From Branchiostoma floridae (taxonomy: Eukaryota > Chordata > Leptocardii > Amphioxiformes > Branchiostomatidae), in NCBI RefSeq assembly GCF_000003815.2, contig NC_049986.1:9025487-9089486 (forward strand): DNA of 64,000 bases, written 5' to 3'. The notes under the pieces are model-generated. The model saw nothing but the letters and a program-made list of their open reading frames with translations, was not told the origin of the DNA and made no database searches. Shown piece by piece: positions 1-13,500 of the stretch. The position numbers and the translations under genes are program-made. Positions within the stretch are counted from its first letter, which is position 1. Each line of letters opens with the position of its first letter.

Positions 1-1290
1 ACTGTAGTTGCCTCATCTCCACAGATAAAGAGTTGCACATCCCATGAACCTGTGCTTCTCTCACATGTACGTATTCCATCTCATCTGTTCTCATACTCAT
101 CTCAGAAATCCTTTTCTTCACACTGATAATATCAACTCGACTACAAACGCTATAATTCACACCATCCCAGCCATCGATTGTCTGTTAAGGCCTGGACGTG
201 CTTCCGTGATTCCTTTATAGCTGAGAGGAGCGGACATCGAAATCATCTGTCCATATAGATGTACACGAACCCACTCAAAAGGTTAATTAGAACTGACACT
301 TCTTATTGGTCCCTAACAAATAATCTTTACCAAATCACTGATCATGTTTCATGCTACATAGAAGATTGTCAAATCAAGGTGTGGAATTCAAATCTAGGCA
401 TATATAGGTACACGTGGGGTACACCTAACAAAAAATGTACACATGTATGATGTAAGTTTACAGAAGTGATAGAATGTCAGTAAAACCTAATTGCAAGTCT
501 TACTGTATTTCTTCCCAGCTGAAATCTCATAGCAACAGTAACCTAAAAATTCTAGTACACTTATTGATAAGTACTCTACTTGTAAATTACACAAGATTTT
601 ATCATTTTTTTGACACTCGAACACATGTCCAGAATATGCTGTATACTAGTATAAAACAGTACTTTTATAAGTAATAACTTTCTGTGTATTTACATTTTAT
701 GTGCATCGATGTACATTAGATGCACACATGTAATTTTGGGTGCGCAAAAGTGCAAATACTCACAGTATTTAAGCCCTGCAAACTCTTATTCTGAATGCAA
801 AAGTACAGACGTTCTTGTCATTTCTTGATTGCTTTCTAATGACAAAGTGTTGCTGGTAATAAAACTAATATAACTCGCCACATTTCATCTAAACATGATG
901 ACATCTATCCCTGGAGCGGCACGCATGATAGGACAGACGACGCCTACGTGCCCCCAGGGTGCTATCTCCAATATGTCAGCAAAAAACCCTAATACATCAC
1001 CGATGATCACCACGAAATTAAAAAAGCAGCACTAACCAGAAACTTCAACACACCGAAGCCAAAAGGCACAGGTAAATGAAATAAAGATGCCACAACTGAA
1101 ATAACTGGGTACTTATACAATTTGTATTTAAAACTGTCGTCATCCAAAAAAGGTTGCATTTTGTTTGCTTGTTAGAAAATATCATATAGTCTTTTTGGCA
1201 TCTGAGGGTATGCTGATTCTTCAATTTGGGTATTCTAATTCTTCAATTTGAAAAATAATTTCTAACCCCTTACCATTACAGAACTTGGCA
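1..1290. other. intergenic or intronic stretch, no gene seen
   Basis: AT-rich sequence without an open frame that reads like protein and without clear terminal repeats. An imperfect inverted pair around 910-960 (CCCTGG-GGCACG against CGTGCC-CCAGGG) is too weak to name an element. It may be intronic to the minus-strand gene whose candidate first exons lie at 5.9-6.1 and 21.2-21.4 kb. Confidence 0.5.
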
Positions 1291-1900
1291 GTCATGTTTG
1301 ACAATCAGAAATATGTGTATGATATATTTGAATGCTGTTGGCACCAGTGAGCGACCGAGGCTGTGGAAACGATGACTAAAGCTGACAACCGTCTCCTGAG
1401 CCGAAGAAAGTTGGCATTTCAGAACATTTTGTTCTTCAATTGGGCTGAAGCACGAAAAAATACAGAAAATTGAAATTTGATATTCATCCCCGTGACATAA
1501 AAATCATTTAGAATCTAGCACTCTTGTTTGCCTAACAGAATTGACTGTATGATTGATTTTGAACAATGTTGACAACAGAGAACATTAAATTCTTTAATTG
1601 GAGTAAAATCAAATCAAGAAAAATTAAAACTGAAATGGCAGCCTGTATAATAAACTGTAAAACGATGTGTCAGAAATATTGTTTGCCTATTGGAATTGAG
1701 TGTATGATACATCTGCACAATGTTGGCAGCTGATAACATTCCATTCTTCAATTGGGGAAAATGAAATTTCAAAAGAATATAATATTATATAAAACTGAAA
1801 TGTATGAACTGTAAAACGATACGTCAACAATCTTGTTTGCCTATCAGAAATGCGTGTATGATATATTTGTATGTAGTTGCCATCTGAGGGCATCTTGTAC
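1290..1900. repeat. degenerate tandem repeat, about 154-bp unit
   Basis: A block containing 'TGTATGAT' preceded by 'TTTGCCTA' or similar and followed by a 'TTCAATTGGGG'-like segment recurs at 1546, 1701 and 1855, with a divergent member at 1316. The last two intervals are 155 and 154 bp. Units differ by many substitutions, so the array is old. No coding potential is seen on either strand. Confidence 0.6.
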
Positions 1901-1909
1901 ATTTGAAGG

Positions 1910-1989
1910 ATGGACGCGGCCTTCGGGCGGTGCATTTCCATTATAGAGTACTCCACCCTGACCTGGGGCGGCCCCCCCACTAATCATAC
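1910..1989 (-). CDS. possible short internal exon (weak)
   Basis: On the minus strand a segment after ...GCCGTAG (positions 1990-1992 as acceptor AG) reads MISGGAAPGQGGVLYNGNAP and onward, rich in Gly and Pro and unlike its AT-rich surroundings. The acceptor would leave GT as first two bases, which matches in phase the single T left by both upstream candidate first exons and would form a Cys codon at the join. A good CAG|GTCAGG donor lies within it, so the exon may be only 27 nt. No family is recognised. It could equally be chance open frame in GC-rich DNA. Confidence 0.25.
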
Positions 1990-1999
1990 CTACGGCTTA

Positions 2000-4900
2000 A
2001 TATGACAAGGTGGGGGCTGCGATAGGGGCAGGTGGATTTTTACAGTCTTTTTTTACATTTTCTTACTTCAACTAAAAATGCTTTTTCAAACAAGAACAAA
2101 ATTGCTCAGGCCATAAAACCACATGTATCAACTCAAGTTACTTTGACTGATGGGTGTAAATTTTTAGTGTTAAAATTTGTTGAAAATTTGGTTTAAAACC
2201 GAAGAATTTTGAATGGAATGATACAGTACACCAATACACTTTTGACTTGAATGTGGGATGCATACTTGTACATTGTACTAGTAGTAGTAGTGCTACTATT
2301 GACAAAGAATTGAACTATAATAATGTTTGCAAATCAAAATATTGTATTTTTTTGCACATGTCAATACCTTTCAAACATGTGATTAAAAATGTTTTAAACT
2401 GATTCAAGCTATTCACAACAAGTAACCCTATTTTTTACCTCTTTGTAATAATTGCCTGGAGCTGGATATCAAATTTTCATATGCATATTTCAATCATCTG
2501 AGAACCCCTTCATCATTGGAGCACCGACCGAAGCTCTGCTTATGTGGAAGGCCAAAGGTGCTTGCTGGCCATCTCATCCAATCACTTTGGTCATTTCTCA
2601 AAATACAGGAGAACACCCCAGATTTTATTCATAATAGCAGTGCAATTTCATATATAATATTTGTGTAATTTTCAACATAAAATCATTCTTTTCCACATAA
2701 AACTAGTATTATATTAATATTGTACATGCAAAGATTCACAAAAAGCCAAGAACAGACATTAATTCCCAATGAAAAGTGCCACAGTAACATATTGGAGATA
2801 CAACACATTGGTACTTAGACCTGTCCTTGGTGCTGAATGGCTGTTCTAACATTGCTATCCACCAGTATCATTCTGTTATGGCTTTACAGAGTGTCTTTAA
2901 ACAGCTTTTAAACTAAACGCAAACTTACTATATTGTGATTCAATAGTGGGCATTACACTTACTAACACTTCTGACCTTTTGGTTAGAGTTATATCATTTT
3001 TGTTACTAAATAAGAGTTAGATTTAGCAATTTTTTCCTGATTTTTATAAATCTTGTTTCTGAAAGTGTTTGCCCTTTCGTTTGCATTTCTTTTTTCAGAA
3101 TAAAATTTGGAAACCAAATAAAATGGCAGAGTTAACAAAAAACAACAATGTTGATAAGTCATAGATTAATGCTACATGATGAAAATGACATTGGGCATGG
3201 ATCAAATGATAACATCTTTTTTCAGCTATTGTTAACTATGTAATATTTTAAACTTTTAATGCAGCACATGCTCAAGGTACACTTTCTGACAGTGTACCAA
3301 GAGGGGCATTGCCCCCCTCCCCCTTTCCCTTTGAATGATTACAGTAAAGACTATTTCTTTTATCACTTAACCCTGTTGCTACAATGAAGACACTTCATGT
3401 AATCCTTTTTCCTACTATAGATTTGTCACAAGTACCGCTATATCCTGAGGGTAAGCTCAAGAAACAAAACCTGCAATACTGCAATAAAATGACAGGGGTC
3501 TCTTCTGAGTTTGATGAGCCTCAGGTGCAAGACTAGGTAATGGCACCCACTTTCACACACCATCAAGTCTTGAAGACCGATAAAGGCGATTGTGCAAAGA
3601 AAAGGTCAAACTGCTTCTCCAAACTACACTTTTACGAGGCTGTAAACTTGTGACACTACAACAAAAATACTTGTAACAACCGCTGCAGAAATTTGCTTGT
3701 TCCAGATGATTTATTTTTAATACATACAAATGTATTTTTTATAACAGCCATAAGTTTCTTTTCTGGTCCCTTTTCACTAGTCATATCTCCACCACTAATA
3801 GTTAGACTAGCAGCAGAAAAAAACTGAATCATTTTCTTGAAACAGGACTGATATGATATCATTCAAATATGAAAAAAAGTAAAAAAAATGACATTTCTAT
3901 CAAAATATCAAGATGTTTCAACTGCTCTGAGATGTGCTGACTTAAAACCTTCTTTCAGCTCCACTAGCAAATATATTTAAAGGTAGCATCTCTACATGTA
4001 TATGTATATGCATAACATCAGCATTCAATGTATACAAATGTAGCATACAATACACATGTCAAGTATCATAACATCTATAACTCTATCACAGTTTCCTCAG
4101 CAACCATTAATTAATCCGCAGGGAACACAAATTATTGATGAAAAAACAAAAATGTTAATGAAGGTGATTGACATTTGTGGGAACATAAGCAATATCGATT
4201 ACATCTATTTCATGAGCTTAGGGAGACTCAATTGTCTTTCAATTTCCAACGATACAAAACATGTAAAATGAGTGTTTATTACTGACTACTTTAACATTTT
4301 ATGGTTGGAGCCAACCACTAGTTTAAACACAGTACTGTAAATCTCACAATATTCACAGTGGTTTTATTATTCTAGTAACCTTTTAATGTGAATTCAAGAC
4401 ATTGCTAATAAGCGTTTTTACTGTATCATTACTACACTAGTGTTACAGAATCGTTTTTGCCGCAAGCGTTAAACGGTAGGAAAACGGTCGTCCTGTCCCT
4501 TTCGAAAGTGAAAATAACAGAATCTACAGTATTGGGTAGATGGACCAATCTGGTGCCCTGGAGGCTGNNNNNNNNNNNNNNNNNNNNNNNNNNNNNNNNN
4601 NNNNNNNNNNNNNNNNNNNNNNNNNNNNNNNNNNNNNNNNNNNNNNNNNNNNNNNNNNNNNNNNNNNTTTGCTGCTAAGGCATTAATGGGACACCCAGTA
4701 ACACTAGTCATCACTGGACGCTAATCGATACCAAAGACAGCTGGAAAAACGAGCCCGGTATCGACGGTAGTCGTTCCAAAAGCTTTTGGCCAATCCTGAA
4801 ATTGATAGCAATTGACTTCTCTATGCCCTACGTATTCTACAAGCTTATATAACGTCATCTGAAACTGCCAGTCGATTACGTTTGTAGTTTCATGGCTAGA

Positions 4901-5880
4901 AACGGAAAACATTCCTACATGTATGTGAGGGAATACTTGCAACAAATCTAGTTTTCTCCCAAGATTTCTCTGACATTATACTAATTCTAACACAAATATG
5001 CACCCAACACTTAAGATTTGTTTTGCCATAGAAAAATACAGCAGCATCATAATTTTACTACAGCAATATTCCCTACCATTTCATCTTGGATTATGGCTAT
5101 AAAATAATGTTGAGTCTACCAGACACTGTGGCGCCAACACAACCGACCCTAGCACATTTAACTATCACGGTCCATATATAACAGCCAGAAAAACTTTCAT
5201 CTTCCCATCCTTTCATCAGGAAACATTGATTTTTTTTCTCTTTTCAAACAACTAATAAACTAAATCAAAAGTGGGAGATATACTGTACTCTCATTACTAC
5301 AAGTTAGTTCTGAAGGGCCATACAATTTTAAAAATTCATCAGTTTATTGATAGCTTGGTGTATTCACATGAATGTTTTACTATTATATAATTAAAATATG
5401 TAAATTACATGAAGGCAAGCATTTCATCAAGGTATGATTCTGACCTATATTGTAGATATAAAATGTGTAACATACACTTTAATCTGCTTTTTCATGTGCC
5501 AAATAAATTACACCATGTACAACATTCAACATTCATTTAGGATGCAAAATAAATATGGTAAAATTTTGTTAAAGAAATATTACCTAGAACAATTATCCAA
5601 ACTATACTATGCTTTCCCAGCTTAACTTAGCATAATTAGCATAATATCGGATTATTGGCTGTTTCAAACCTTTAGCATACCAACTGAAAATGAGCAATGA
5701 TAGGAATGACCACTAACTGATCAGAAACCCTAACAGATTCTGTTGAGAATAATTTTCTAGGAGATCTGTATCTAGTGTCTTTTCTTCAAGTTAAATGTTT
5801 AACACAATCAGATAAAAATACAAAACTATTGACTGTTTGAAACCTTTGGAATCCCAACTGGAAATGATGATAACATCAGG
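2000..5880. other. non-coding stretch with assembly gap
   Basis: AT-rich sequence with no recognisable exon, tRNA or TIR element. It includes the N run at 4568-4667. Short open frames here have no protein-like composition. Confidence 0.5.
4568..4667. other. assembly gap of 100 N
   Basis: Exactly 100 undetermined bases, the usual placeholder for a scaffold gap of unknown size. Nothing should be inferred across it. Confidence 0.99.
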
Positions 5881-5890
5881 GCACACTTAC

Positions 5891-6071
5891 AGCAGGGGAA
5901 ATCGCAGCACAGAACAGTGGAGTGTTTTGCCTCGGGCGCCTGCACCCTCTCGCACCGCACATCCTGGTAACTCCTCACTTTGGGCAGGGGACTCCGCGGC
6001 ATGTCATACCTGACGGACGCCGCCGCTCGGTCAAGGCAATACTGACACCGGTGATCGGGAGACGCCCGCAT
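5891..6071 (-). CDS. candidate alternative first coding exon (60 codons)
   Basis: Minus-strand open frame starting at ATG 6071, with A at -3, and running 60 codons plus one base to a strong donor T|GTAAGTG at 5890. The peptide begins MRASPDHRCQYCLDRAAASV and is rich in Cys and Arg; no signal peptide or membrane segment is visible. It lies in the most CpG-dense spot of the first 14 kb, as expected for a first exon with its own promoter. It ends in phase 1 with T as last base, identical to the exon at 21395-21164, so both could splice to the same downstream acceptor. The protein is not recognised. A non-coding CpG island with a chance frame is the alternative. Confidence 0.45.
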
Positions 6072-6180
6072 CCTGCTCGCGCATACGTATACGCGTACGG
6101 TCCTCGCAAACGACGATTAACAATATGGCTGTGCGGCGGCCCGCGAGTCAGTCACCCTTCACTGCCAGTATTGATGCCCC
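5925..6180 (-). promoter_or_regulatory. CpG-rich island over candidate first exon
   Basis: CpG dinucleotides are frequent here (for example GACGCCGCCGCTCGG, CATACGTATACGCGTACGG, GGCGGCCCGCG), in contrast to the AT-rich flanks. The island spans the open frame at 6071-5891 and about 100 bp upstream of its ATG. No TATA box is evident. The promoter role is inferred from composition alone. Confidence 0.45.
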
Positions 6181-6239
6181 CCTCCCGATTAATGAATCAT
6201 TATAAGTGCATGCTCAAACAACCAGGCATGTAGATAAGT

Positions 6240-9200
6240 ATTGGGTACAAGCAAAGGACATCCCAGTGGACACTTCTCTTCGTGTTATACCTGGGTTCTA
6301 AGAGGATGGAGGCAGTTGGACGGTTTTACGGGGCCATGTGACATAAAAAGGTATGGATTCTCCATCAGTGCGTAAGGCCTACCGGGAACGGGTTTAAATG
6401 GACTGCGAGAAAAGATCGAGATAGATCTACAACTCCAAGCAGAAAGGTGGCAAACTGGACACAAATAGACAGTTAGTGTTGGATTAAATTACTATGAGCT
6501 TCAACTGAAGCCATTTCTTCTTATTACGTCAGATTTCAGGGTTCTGTGAATAGGTGCAACGGTGCACGCACACCAAAAATTTGTGGGGACAGAAAAAATT
6601 CTAGAGCAAAATAAAACGTATAAATTGTCAGCAAAACTTGCTGCTTGTCTTCAAAACTTGAATTTAGAATTCAATTGTTAAGTTTTTTAAAAATAATTTT
6701 CATGAAATAAGTATCTAGAATGTACATGTATAAAAGTGTTAAAATTCTAGTGCTACACAAAGGTTTTATCATTTTCATGACATAAGTATCTAGAATATAC
6801 ATGACATTGTATAAAAGTGTGTAGTTAGTACCTAAAATTTTGTAGCAATCCTACCCTCAGTCTGAAATCAGGTACACAGCTCCAATTTTGGGTGGATGTG
6901 CATTTGCACCCAATACTTCAAGCTTTGAATTTGAAAACCATTACTTATCCCTGACCTAAAGGCCCGTAAGGGTGTAAAAACACCAAGCCAAAATAACATG
7001 TTACAGAACCGCAGAAAGGTCACGCGCAAAGGTAAAGGGTGTCAAACAGGTACAGCTTACGCCGAGTGAAATGGTTTGGAAAATAACATTTCCGAATCGT
7101 ATTGGGTAAAGAAATAGGAAATGGTATAAAAGATAAGTATCCTATTTCAGATGGGCTATGGTCTGGGTATACTAAGAATAAATAAATGTATAAATGTTAT
7201 ACATTTATAACACAGATACAAAGGGCTAGGAATGGTATGCACTTCAAAGAAAATTACAATTTATCACATGGAAAAGAAGTGTGAATGATCATTTAAAGGG
7301 GACAAATTCTAACGTTTTGTGTGTTTTGTTATCTTGTTTGAATGTTAGTAATACTAGTCATTTTGCTTGATATTCCCATTATAATAAAAAGTCAAGGGTG
7401 AGTTGCAATTGGGTAACACAAATTCAATATAGAACGCAGCAACACAAACATACTGTAGTCCATTGTGTTAAGTTTTACGAATATTTTTTTCTTGTCAAGC
7501 AATAATTTGACAAGACCATTGAAGCGCGTATGACTTATACGAGTGTCAGTGACTCTTGGAGCAAGTAGATGAAGATTTTCGCTGGAGTGAGACAATTCTC
7601 TTTTCATCCAGAAAATAGGCAATTTTTCATGTCTTCTCCCATCATGAAATTCATTCTGACTGAAGTGAACTCTCTCAAGTTCCCTAACTCCTATGAGAGG
7701 TGAGTTTCAGGGCACATTTATGTAATACAATCTACGTCTCATCTCTAAATACTGTAAATGCAATTGAGTTCACAGGGATTTAATTTCGTGGTATCAGGGA
7801 AAAAGGACTGTTCCCGGTGGTTTAAGTTTACCGTAGCACCATGCACTGTAGTCTCTTACTGCCATGAAAAAATGTCCGCAATGGTTTTAAGTTCATGGTG
7901 AATTGGCAGCAGGAAAACCGCGAACATAAAGTCACAGCAAAAATTTCTGCATGTCTTTATCATGTTACATATAGCCTTGTAATGTGTACGTAAAGTCATA
8001 CAATAATGTCCTCTTTTTGGTACATTTAATCTGTTTTGTTCTAAATTATGCTTGCATAGATTTGAGTCTCTACAACTATACAACATAGTGTCTGTTGAAA
8101 GAAATTCAGCAAAGTCCACAAATCCCAACAGCGTATTTCTTCACATAAATCTTTCAAGTCCAACTTTCGAGTGTGACCATGTAAAAATTGATTGCCAATG
8201 ATATTGCAGTGTAGAGAAATACAAGGCACAACTTCAGGCCTTATCTGTTACTGGCCTCTTAAATCGATACATACATGTACCGACATAACACAGGATCCTG
8301 AAGGTCCAACTCTTCTGCAATTATAGATCTGTTATCGACCCACTGCTTGATATGTGTCCGCAAATAGATGGCCTTGGTGATTGTTTGGAAATTAGCACAT
8401 TGTAAACCTCAGGGGACAATACAATACCATGTATTGGGCAGCCCGTTGGACTAGCAAAATTTCGCAAAATCAGTTCAACTTCTTGGTTCTTCTAACCAAT
8501 GACAACAACTGTTGCTAAAATGTGTGGAAATAAGCTGCTTTGTGATTGGACAACAATGGAATTGGATCAAATTGGTTCAGTCCAAGTAATTGTATTTCAA
8601 ATCTCTGGATCAATAAGTATGCTAAACAAACAGCACGTTCTGTTTGTGACAAAAGGAAAATTTACGCTGCGGAACTGATTGCTTAAGTTCAATTGGAAGC
8701 TAATTTTCCTTGAAAAGTTGGCTTTTATTGCTTTATGGTCCCTATTTATCCAACTTAAGCTTCAGCTGACCAACTTCGATGCCTGCTGAGTTAGCAAACT
8801 GAACAGGCAAAATGCAAGCGAATAAAATGCAGTGGCCCTTCTCCTAGGTCAATGCTGGAATCAAATTACTTTTCGGCAAGGAATAACGGAAATCAAAACT
8901 GCGTGCCTGGGCATAATGGCCGCATCTGTCATGCTCTGGTGTCTATACCGACTTTAATTTGTGGGCAGAGAGAGGTACATTAGAGGTGCTGATAACTTTA
9001 TTGACTGTTACATGTTAGATAATGGTGGCGGATTCTGCTATAGAGCATAAGAAATGGCCAGGGTTAATCCATGAAAGGGTGGTACCATTTATGATGCAAA
9101 GAAGGGGTGCTAAAATGGGGGAAGCTGAATATATGAACAGAAGGATAAGTTACACCTAAAAGATCAAAGAAAAATAATATAGAACCCAGCAAGCAGCTTA

Positions 9201-11040
9201 CTAAGTTTTAAATCAAAACCAAGTAAGGAGCTTAAGTTTTAGATTAATCTATTTTTCTTTGATACAAGTAGCTTGTAATGTTCCCTACTCTCTATCAATT
9301 GATACAGGTGTTTTTTCTTAAAACCTGACAAATGCTTTTAAGAAAATTTGATGTCCTGAAATGAAACCAGAAATAAACAGCATTTTCTGTTTTCTTGTTC
9401 ACAAAAGATTCAATCGGATGAAGAAGAAATTTGAGACAAAAACATTGGATATAACTTAAAAACACAATAACATTAGACAAGATATGATAGCATAGGATTC
9501 AGAAATGTCATCTATGTCACTGGGAGCAAATAAGTGGAAGCTTCAGATTTCAGCTGTCAATTTTGCTGAACCCTGTTTAAGGAAAACAAATGACTTCTTC
9601 CTTCATATGGGACGTCAAACCTATAGCACCAATATAGCCCATTACCTACATATCGTACAACTGATTTGAACTTAAATATCATGGACTGCAAAATGGCACG
9701 GTTGACCCAGTTGGCAGACAGTCGAGGGATATCTCAAATTTTCATACACGACACCATATTATTAACCCCAGCACTGAGAAATATCCAAGACCCTGTCCCG
9801 ATAATACCATACTGGCATGATTTCATGGATGACATTTACATTGACGCAAAGACTTTGGCATGGTTGCCAAAAATTGAAATCAGATATTCCAACCCTTTAG
9901 AATGATGGGGATGGTGATTTACAGTAAAACTGTCAGTTACGTAAATTGGAGAATTTGCTTTCATCCATAGCAAGCGGCCATAAACTGACCTGAGCCACTG
10001 GGGTACATGCCAGAGGCTGCAAAGAAAAATCAGCAATTTCTAACCTGCAGTTCTTCTCATACCTGCTAGAGGGCAGTACTGCACTGGGACCATGAAAGCA
10101 CTACCAGATGGATGAGGTGAATTATGGATGATGAACCAATATATGACCCTGCCAAACACTGTCAGTATTGCTGCTGGGATTCTGTTACACCTAAGATGGA
10201 TTGTGCCCAGGAAAGCAAGTCGTTCTGGTTAATGCGATAGATCACAGGAGGATCACATACAACAGCGTGAATGTCATACAAAGCATGTCCCGATCAACCT
10301 GAATGTTGATGGCATTAACAGATAAGAGATTTTGCTTCAGGATCGAAGTCTCTAAATCTACATAGAACAGTTCAATTTTCAATGTCTTGCAGTTTTCTTA
10401 AGTCTGTCAATTAAGAAAAAAGCACAGCAGTACAGGAAATTGTCTATTCAGGTTTGTATAATCCCTTCTCGAAGATACGTGAGGGGTTGCACATATCCCA
10501 TGAAGGTGACCTGAGATGCCAATAAGGAGAATATCGAACCTGTACTCACCTTCAACCACCTGTCCTTTCTGCATATTCTACTGATCAAGAACTCAATTCT
10601 TCCAACTGCACAAAAATTTTTAGCATCTGAGTTTTTCTTAAAAGAAAGGCTGTATTTGCTTTGTTGTACATGTATATGTTACGTATATGTCGCGTTTGGT
10701 TATAGATTCAGAGCTACCTTCACTGTCCTATCAGGCGATCAATGTTAACAAGATCATAGAACGATACATCAGTAGCTATCTGCCAATGTAATGTTACAAG
10801 TTAGGGAAGTGCCACATTTGTCACTGTCCTATATATCCTCGTGCCTGCAAAGCTGGTGTGATGCCAAGGGGTGGAAGGATTCATGTATTATTAATTAATA
10901 ATTGCAGATTAAATCTTCTTGTATGGAAGATAAATATAGTTTCCAGGCAGTATTTCCAGGTCACATATATATATTCAGAACTACACCGGGTCCCTTTCTA
11001 AATTTCCATCTTCATTATTCTAATCTTGGAAGTGCTAAAT
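6240..11040. other. long stretch without gene; low-repeat block at 8430-9010
   Basis: No convincing exon on either strand. The part from about 8430 to 9010 is free of obvious repeats, has balanced composition and contains several AT-core homeobox-type words such as TTTATTGC and CAATTGG; it could be conserved regulatory DNA, but only a cross-species alignment could show that. The remainder is AT-rich and featureless. Confidence 0.4.
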
Positions 11041-11054
11041 AGTTCTCATTTGCA

Positions 11055-11175
11055 AAGTAAGGAAAATCGTGTCAAGTGCCTTTCCCAAGGGAACAAGATC
11101 AGTAGCATATCAGTGCCATCCAACCCAGGACCTTTGGGCCAAACCTCCTGCCTGCAGTTACACCACATGTGACCC
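11055..11175 (-). mobile_element. tRNA-derived SINE fragment
   Basis: Read on the minus strand this carries a B-box-like GGTCCTGGGTTGG (11132-11120) downstream of an A-box-like segment, followed by a body with CCCTTGGGAAAGGCACTTG. The same B-box context (GGTCCTGGGTTC) and a similar body occur in the plus-strand SINE at 16.04 kb, so both belong to one family. The B box has decayed (TTGG in place of TTCGANNCC). It is not a functional tRNA because the cloverleaf arms do not pair. Confidence 0.55.
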
Positions 11176-11189
11176 CACTACATATCATT

Positions 11190-13165
11190 AACATCACATT
11201 GGTTCCAATCAATAATAAAAACAATAATATATTGATGATAACCCATTGAGTGATAACTCCATAGATACCAGTGTGTCACTGAAGAAGACATGAATGATAT
11301 CTTTATGATATCTGACTGCATGGGTTCAAGACCTCTGTAGCAAGAAGATGGTATCAAAAGACACTAAGATATCCACTGGCACTCTCAATCAATAGATGTT
11401 TTCATCAAATGACCTCGTAAAGATTTTTACCTGTACTATGACGAATCCACGCGACCTCTAACACCTCTTTGCAAAGGCCCAGACTTTCAAGTGTTGCTTA
11501 TGGCTGTCAACCAGTCAAAATTAAATTCCTTTTGATGTATGATATCAAAGCACCTCTGACGTCTTGACTTCACGCCTCTAAGGTCGGGACCTGGCAACTT
11601 CATCAATTTTTTTTTAAAAATCTCATACTGTCATAGGTCAGATCTGACTCAAAAGGTGAATGTGCAAGAAGGCATAGCCAGTTTGCTTTCAGAATTAGGG
11701 ATATGCTTGTAGAAAATTTAGAATTTTTTTTTACACTCTTTTGTACATTCATCATGATTTCCAAGCAGAGGTTGGGGGCAAGGTCACATTAGTTTCACTG
11801 ACAATTTGTTGAATCTAATGACGAGAAATGCCAGTCTGTCAGAAAATGATAAATCTTGCATCCTAACGTCTGCTTGGACATCATTCTTTTTTGAAAATAT
11901 GAAATTTAAGAGCAGTCAAATCATCTGTATATCAAACTTACTGCTCTGACCATATTAGTAGAGCACCTAATCAACTCTTCAACAATCAAACCCAATAGAA
12001 AATACCTTTTATTAACCTCATCATATTACCTTGTACATTAGGACCTCATAGAAAAATACTGCATACGTGATAGGACTAGCTATTTGATAAGTCTGCATGA
12101 TTTAATGATATTGCTTCAAGTGTTCTGGCAAAAGATATACATGAAAGGATTATTCCAGACAAGATAAATGTGAGACAAGATGGTATAGCTTGCCCAGGAA
12201 AGAGATATATATGCTTAATTCTTATCTAATTCCTAAGCTGTCTAATTTTAATCCTTCCGATGTAGCCCTCTTTGCCTTATAACTATAAGAGATAAAGGAT
12301 TAAAGTCTGTAATTCCTTATCAATCAAAAAAAAGAGCAAAGCCTGTATAAAAAAAATTACATGCTGACCTTTCTAGATATAATTTTCATTGGCAACCATA
12401 ATCCAACTTTTTCTGACATATTCTGAAAATTCTTTCCCTTAGAACTTTCAACGTCTGAATATTCTTAAAATGTGCATATCCATTAGCAATCTATTTGAAA
12501 ATATCATTCCTTATAATTCCTTTTAATTATATAATTCTTTATTTTTGTCAAGAAATGATCTATATTATATGTGATGATTTTGTGGAATAACAACAAATTT
12601 CAAGAAATAAATGCTACAGTACAGGTGTGTGACAAGTACATGTAATTGTAAATTATGCACTTTCATGAGGCAAAAAAAAATTGGCAAATAGAAATACATA
12701 AAAGAATATGCTTTGTTATTAGAAAACATTTTAAAACCCATGTTTAGCCCCACCTTTGTGTAAGGAGTAAATGTTACATAATTACTTATGTTAGACTTTA
12801 TTACTTTTGGTACTAAAATTTTAAAATCTATCTTTTGGTCACTATACTTTCTGGAGTCAATACAGCCTTGGCTATCTCATCAATTATGTAGCACTGATAC
12901 TTCGCTGCACATTTGCAATCAAGCCGTCTTTATTGTTGGCTGTCTACATGCGTGATTGATATGTCCTGCCCCCCTCCCAACTTTCTCCATTTCCTGCCAC
13001 AGGAACAGCAGCCAAGGAGAGATTACAATGGCTGAACATGGAGTGCTCAGGATTGTCACCAGGAACTGGGGCAACAGATGAGATAGGGATCAAAACCACT
13101 ACTGATAACTGCTCTATCTAGATGGACGAAATGCAAGGGAACTGGGGACTTCCGTGTAAATCAAA
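11190..13165. other. AT-rich non-coding stretch
   Basis: No exon seen. The part 12090-12330 is dense in GATA-type words (GATAAG, GATAAA, CTTATC, CTTATAA), which might be an enhancer or simply AT-rich composition. A 'CCAAGCAGAGGTT' word at 11761 is shared with other places in the window. Confidence 0.4.
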
Positions 13166-13173
13166 TGTATTAT

Positions 13174-13351
13174 GAGGGTCTGCATGAGGGTCCCGACAAC
13201 GATTTACGTTGAATTTAGAAGAACCCCCTACGTGTTACGCTAAATTTGGTCGCCTCGCTACAAATTACATTGATAACATAGTTTTCCCGGCGATTTACAG
13301 GAAATAAAAATAGGCTGCCTACGCCTTACGGAAAAGAGCATGCAGACCCTC
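13174..13351. mobile_element. 178-bp MITE with 13-bp TIRs
   Basis: GAGGGTCTGCATG at 13174-13186 is matched by its exact reverse complement at 13339-13351. The inside has no open frame but repeats a motif close to CG-N-TTACG several times (ATTTACG, GTTACGC, CCTTACGG). Flanks share TATTAT-like sequence, so a short AT-rich target duplication is possible but not certain. Confidence 0.65.
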
Positions 13352-13375
13352 TATATATTATGATTTGGGGTCATT

Positions 13376-13500
13376 TTTGGCTCCGGTGCCCCGGCCCTTA
13401 CAACCGAATGACCTGAAATTGGTCAAAACTTTTAGCCTTTTTGCAAGTTGTATCCACAAAACGAAGGATTTCATTAACACTTTTGGCATAAATTACATCG
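13376..13500. repeat. solo copy of 'GACCTGAAATTGGT' repeat
   Basis: The segment around 13405-13430 (CCGAATGACCTGAAATTGGT) matches the tandem units found in the third intron of the sulfotransferase-like gene C at 57.8-58.3 kb. It is a single diverged unit next to the MITE. Confidence 0.45.

Noticed and set aside
9666-9905. 79-codon plus-strand frame
   Set aside because: No family recognised and the overlapping minus frame is equally open; no intron signals that would make it an exon.
10538-10585. Possible minus-strand micro-exon with GTGAGTAC donor near 10.55 kb
   Set aside because: The donor is good, but the acceptor lacks a pyrimidine tract and the exon would be only 19 nt; not enough to call.
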